Assembly: GCA_023666425.1 (NCBI GenBank)
Contig: JAMPCA010000006.1
Location: 44,411-108,410 of the forward strand
Reading direction: 5' to 3'
Origin: Muribaculaceae bacterium
Lineage (GTDB): Bacteria > Bacillota > Clostridia > Lachnospirales > Lachnospiraceae
Length of the DNA stretch: 64,000 bases
In this document: positions 60,660 to 64,000 of the stretch, in pieces
How the letters are laid out: each line of letters begins with the position of its first letter
Numbering within the stretch: position 1 is the stretch's first letter
Notes under the pieces: model-generated
The model's database searches: none
Told to the model about the DNA's origin: nothing
Seen by the model: only the letters and a program-made list of their open reading frames with translations
Translations under genes and position numbers: made by a program

Positions 60660-61442
60660 TCAGTCCTCCGCACCTTTGATATTCACCATTTTAATTAAAT
60701 TAAGATTATATTTATCCACTATATCCATACAGCCTTTGTATCCCACAGTATCCGCCATCTGCTCTGTACTGTGGGCGTCGATGCCTAAAAGCACCTTGTT
60801 CCCCACCTCCCCGGCAAGCCGCCAGAAACGCTCCGACGGATAATTCCTGCCGCTGCTCATGCCGTTCATGTTCAGCTCCAGCGGGATATCCATCTCCTTA
60901 AGCGCAGAACACATCCGCGTCATTTCCCAGTCGTACACCGAATCCAGCCCCTGATAATTCATCATATCCGGGTGCGCCAGATATAAAAAACAGCCCGTCT
61001 CCATCCCGGCGATCACCGTATCCACATACTCCCGGATGCGCCCCTCGTCCCGGGTGGGCGTGCCCGTATAACAGCCGTCCGCCTCGTTTCCCAGAAAGTG
61101 CTGCCCCATGATCAGGTAATCACAGTCCAGCATCCGGAACATATACATCTGGTCATCAAAATATTCCTTAATATATTCCGCCTCAAAGCCGACGTACAGC
61201 CGGATCCGCCCACGGTACTCCCTGCCGAGCTGCCGGATCGTCTGCACATACTCCGGCGCCTGCTCCATTCCCATGCGGATCCCGGACACATAGCCGCAGT
61301 CCGCGGGAAAGGGCACATGGTCGGAAAAGCCAAGCTCCCGGATGCCCATCTGCATCGCCAGCTCAATGTACTCCCGCTCTGTTCCGCTGGCGTGCCTGCA
61401 CCGCCATGTGTGTGTATGATAGTTTGCCGTCATGTATTCCAT
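60660..61442 (-). CDS. PHP-family histidinol phosphatase
   Basis: The start is uncertain among in-frame ATGs at 61460, 61442 and 61433; 61442 has GGAG 12 bases upstream and gives about 260 aa. The PHP site is intact: TANYHTHTWRCRHASG, GFSDHVPFP, GFEAEYIKEYF, DYLIMGQHF, YLAHPDMMNY, LELNMNG and LGIDAHSTE. It matches the HisK/HisJ branch that removes phosphate from histidinol phosphate; other his genes are not nearby, so a different phosphate ester cannot be excluded. Confidence 0.85.
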   Translation of the reverse strand: MEYMTANYHTHTWRCRHASGTEREYIELAMQMGIRELGFSDHVPFPADCGYVSGIRMGMEQAPEYVQTIRQLGREYRGRIRLYVGFEAEYIKEYFDDQMYMFRMLDCDYLIMGQHFLGNEADGCYTGTPTRDEGRIREYVDTVIAGMETGCFLYLAHPDMMNYQGLDSVYDWEMTRMCSALKEMDIPLELNMNGMSSGRNYPSERFWRLAGEVGNKVLLGIDAHSTEQMADTVGYKGCMDIVDKYNLNLIKMVNIKGAED

Positions 61443-61632
61443 TGCTCTGCCGCTCTCCATCTGTAGGTGATAGGAAGGCCCGGTGTGCCGGGCAGTCCTA
61501 TATCACTATAGCACAAATGGGCAGAATTTCCTACCCGCAATCTCTCTTTTTTTGTTTACGCCGGGCGCAAAATGTATTAGGATAAAAGAGGAGTTATACA
61601 TCACAAGCACCAAGGAAGAAAGGGAATAACAC

Positions 61633-63246
61633 ATGATTTCATGTCCAAGCTGCGGCGGTAATGTCAAATTCGACATTCCCTCCCAGAAACTCACCTGCGA
61701 CTTCTGCCATGAGCGCTTTGATCCCTATGCCTTTGAGGACAAAACAAAAGACGCCGAGGAATCGACCTCCAGTGAACAGACTGAGGACGGCGAATTCGAG
61801 GTAACCATCTTTACATGTCCCCAGTGCGGCGGAGAGATCCTGAGCACAGACAATGCAGCCGCCGGCTTCTGCAGCTTTTGCGGAGCCTCGACGATTCTGT
61901 ACAGCAGAATCAGTCACGAAAGACGCCCCAATTTCATCATTCCGTTTAAAAAGACAAAGGAGGACTGCAAGCAGGCCTACGCGGAGCTGATGAAAAAGGC
62001 AATTTTTGCCCCGAAGGAGCTAAAGGATCCGTCGTACATCGACAGCTTCCGCGGGATTTACATGCCCTACTGGGCATTCTTCATCACACAAAAAGGAGCG
62101 ATGGAAGTTCCCGCCTACAAGGAGTACCGGCGGGGCGACTACGTCTACAAGGATCACTACAACTTAGACGGCCGCCTGGACGCCTACTACAAAGGGCTCT
62201 CCTACGACGCCTCCTCCTCCTACGACGACAGCATCAGCGAGACGCTGGCGCCCTATGACCTGAAAGGAATGAAGGCCTTCACCCCCGCCTATCTAAGCGG
62301 TTTTTACGCGGACACGGCGGATGTTGCTCCTTCTGTGTACCAGCCGGAGGCGGAAGCCACGGCCACAGAGCAGAGCGTAAAGCAGCTCGGCCGCGTTCCC
62401 GCTTTCTCCGGCTACAGCATCAAGGATTCGGCGGCCACACAGGCGCTCCACACCAAAACGGAGCATGTGGACAGCACCATGTTTCCGGTGTGGTTCATGT
62501 CCTACCGCAGGAAGGACCGCGTGGCCTATGTGACAGTGAACGGGCAGACCGGAAAAATCGCGGCGGATATCCCGATCGCCCCCATGAAATATTTCCTCAG
62601 CTCTCTTTTGCTGGCGGTTCCGCTGTTTTTTGTACTTATGCTTTTTACCCTGCTGCCAAAGGTACTGGTGGGCATCACCATCTTCCTCGCCGTGCTTGCG
62701 CTGATCCTCTACTCCGTGGAGATCGGCAAGATACGGAAGAAGGATTCCGGCGCAGACGACCGGGGCAGGCTCTATAAGAAGGGCATCCGCATCGGCACGC
62801 GGACGACGGCTCCCAGCAAAAAATCCAGTGCGGACTACTGGATATCGGCGTTTGTCATTATCATTGTTCTTTTCAATATATGGCCGCTGTTTGCCCTATT
62901 GCCCGGAACGATTATGACCACGCTGCTGGTGGGCGCTGGCGCGATTGCGCTGTTCGTGATTATTGTGAAGCTCGCCAAAAAGCCAAAGGCGAGCGACGGG
63001 CTGCCGGAGCTTCCATCCAGCAGCGCCAAGAGCGTGGTGGGCTATATCTCCTCCATTCTGGCGATCGTGCTCGGCGCTCTCGTTTTGATTTTACATCCGG
63101 TGTCCGATCTCTACTATTACAGTGCGGGAATCGGAGGACTTGTCGCTGTCGGCCTTTGTATGTGGGACATTATACGCAACTACAATATTCTGTCCACCCG
63201 GCCGCTGCCCCAGTTTGAAAAGCAGGGAGGTGATGACCGTGCGTAA
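61633..63246 (+). CDS. Zinc-ribbon membrane protein, unknown
   Basis: The 537-aa protein (AAGGAAGAAAGGG upstream) starts with two zinc ribbons: MISCPSCGGNVKF...CDFCHERF and FTCPQCGGEILSTDN...CSFCGAS. A large extracytoplasmic-looking region follows (FIIPFKKTKEDCKQAYAELM, RGIYMPYWAFFITQKGAMEV), then five C-terminal membrane helices (SLLLAVPLFFVLMLFTLLPK, VGITIFLAVLALILYSVEIG and others). Such zinc-ribbon proteins with membrane ends occur in gut Clostridia and have no assigned role. It overlaps the next gene by 14 bases. Confidence 0.85.
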   Translation: MISCPSCGGNVKFDIPSQKLTCDFCHERFDPYAFEDKTKDAEESTSSEQTEDGEFEVTIFTCPQCGGEILSTDNAAAGFCSFCGASTILYSRISHERRPNFIIPFKKTKEDCKQAYAELMKKAIFAPKELKDPSYIDSFRGIYMPYWAFFITQKGAMEVPAYKEYRRGDYVYKDHYNLDGRLDAYYKGLSYDASSSYDDSISETLAPYDLKGMKAFTPAYLSGFYADTADVAPSVYQPEAEATATEQSVKQLGRVPAFSGYSIKDSAATQALHTKTEHVDSTMFPVWFMSYRRKDRVAYVTVNGQTGKIAADIPIAPMKYFLSSLLLAVPLFFVLMLFTLLPKVLVGITIFLAVLALILYSVEIGKIRKKDSGADDRGRLYKKGIRIGTRTTAPSKKSSADYWISAFVIIIVLFNIWPLFALLPGTIMTTLLVGAGAIALFVIIVKLAKKPKASDGLPELPSSSAKSVVGYISSILAIVLGALVLILHPVSDLYYYSAGIGGLVAVGLCMWDIIRNYNILSTRPLPQFEKQGGDDRA

Positions 63247-64000
63247 AAAACATGTTTCCTTGAAAAATATATTCCAGCTTGCGGCGGCTCTTCTCGTCCT
63301 GCTGCTGTCCGTCACGCCTGCCCACGCCATTGTGCAGGACACAAACGACAGCACGGGCTACACGCTCCTCATCGACGATTCGGCCGGGTATTTTTCGGAT
63401 TCCGAGACCCGCTCCCTGCAGACGCTGATGGAGGAGATCACTGAATACTGCAACGTGGCGGTTGTCACCACGACCGACCACGACGGCTATAATACAGAGG
63501 ATTTCGCCGGAACCTATTTCGAGAACTGCTTCGGCTCCCACACGAGTGGTACGCTGTTTGTCATCGACCGCCACCTGGACGAGATTTTTCTCTACAGCGA
63601 CGGAGACGCCAGAAAAACCATCACGGATTCCAAGGCGTACTCGATTACGGACAATACCTATATCTATGCGACCAGCTCCCGGGATTACGACTACTATACC
63701 TGCAGCTACAAGACGATGGAGCAGGTGCTTGCCCTGCTAAACGGCAGGCGGATTGCAGAGCCCATGAAGTACATATGCAGCGCGCTGCTGGCCATTATCC
63801 TGGCGCTTTTAATCAACTACATCATCGTCATGTGTCTGTCCCGCGCAAAAAAGCCGGACGTCCAGCAGGTGCTCTCCGGTACCTACACTGCCTTTCATGT
63901 CACGGACACGAATGTCCGCTTCATGCACCAGACCAGAACCTACAGCCCTCAAAGCTCCGGTGGCGGCGGCCACGGCGGTGGCGGCGGTGGTGGTGGCGGC
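63233..64000 (+). CDS. TPM-domain secreted/membrane protein (3' end outside window)
   Basis: ATG 63233 lies just after GGGAGGTG and overlaps the zinc-ribbon gene by 14 bases. Visible: signal peptide (LAAALLVLLLSVTPAHAIVQ), a TPM phosphatase-like domain (TGYTLLIDDSAGYFSDSETR, CNVAVVTTTDHDGYNTEDFA, GTLFVIDRHLDEIFLYSDGD), a second membrane helix (ICSAALLAIILALLINYIIV) and a glycine-histidine-rich end still open at base 64000. The Gly-rich stretch is typical of TPM protein C-termini. It is probably partner to the zinc-ribbon protein. Confidence 0.85.
   Translation, partial: MTVRKKHVSLKNIFQLAAALLVLLLSVTPAHAIVQDTNDSTGYTLLIDDSAGYFSDSETRSLQTLMEEITEYCNVAVVTTTDHDGYNTEDFAGTYFENCFGSHTSGTLFVIDRHLDEIFLYSDGDARKTITDSKAYSITDNTYIYATSSRDYDYYTCSYKTMEQVLALLNGRRIAEPMKYICSALLAIILALLINYIIVMCLSRAKKPDVQQVLSGTYTAFHVTDTNVRFMHQTRTYSPQSSGGGGHGGGGGGGGG

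Overview
The window is a 64 kb piece of a spore-forming, low-to-mid GC Firmicute chromosome, most likely a gut member of the Lachnospiraceae. This is inferred from dipicolinate synthase genes (dpaA/dpaB), an ECF-type vitamin transporter module beside truA and rplM-rpsI, GH53 galactanase, many secreted Fn3/Big2/transglutaminase proteins, strong GGAGG ribosome binding sites and frequent GTG/TTG starts. No rRNA, tRNA, CRISPR array, transposase or integrase was recognised.

Layout. 1-0.7 kb: end of an SPFH protein with a ribbon-helix-helix partner. 0.7-3.3 kb: an AT-rich, decayed accessory patch with an AlbA-2/HATPase regulator, deletion remnants of a restriction-modification enzyme and a HEPN-like fragment. 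3.4-5.5 kb: an orphan lipoprotein that looks like a circularly permuted amino-acid binding protein, and a TIGR01212 radical SAM gene fed by a T-rich repeat array. 5.5-11 kb: four AT-rich secreted-protein genes and a divergent XRE regulator with a palindromic operator. 11.2-17.6 kb: a six-gene LlaJI-like restriction system (two m5C methyltransferases, a 206-aa possible DNA-binding subunit, an EVE-like/McrB-type NTPase, a LlaJI nuclease and Vsr). 17.6-25.5 kb: ABC exporter, SleB-type hydrolase, Na/Pi transporter, nth, an antitoxin next to a toxin gene with an internal deletion, and an NlpC/P60 protein. 25.7-29.8 kb: an AAA/PD-(D/E)XK ATPase and a PadR-HAAS-DUF4097 operon with an elaborate structured leader. 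29.8-39.6 kb: GH53 galactanase, MATE pump, AlkD-like and ThrH genes, two secreted proteins and a diguanylate cyclase. 39.7-40.5 kb: a zeta-like toxin with a 59-aa upstream partner.

40.6-64 kb is mostly core: a long minus-strand series rpsI-rplM, truA-ecfT-ecfA2-ecfA1-trmL-aminotransferase-Lrp-AIR synthase-like-VanW, then an exonuclease with a RACo-like ASKHA protein, secA, the lysC-dpaA-dpaB sporulation set, a phosphodiesterase with a Cys-rich 57-aa protein, a MATE/PHP-phosphatase pair, and on the plus strand a zinc-ribbon membrane protein overlapping a TPM-domain protein that runs off the window.

The strongest candidates for something new are the LlaJI-like system with its separate small subunit, the permuted binding protein, the multi-hairpin padR leader, and several tiny genes (59, 36 and 57 aa) that sit in front of or between recognisable genes. 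All functional statements rest on reading motifs by eye; no database search was run.
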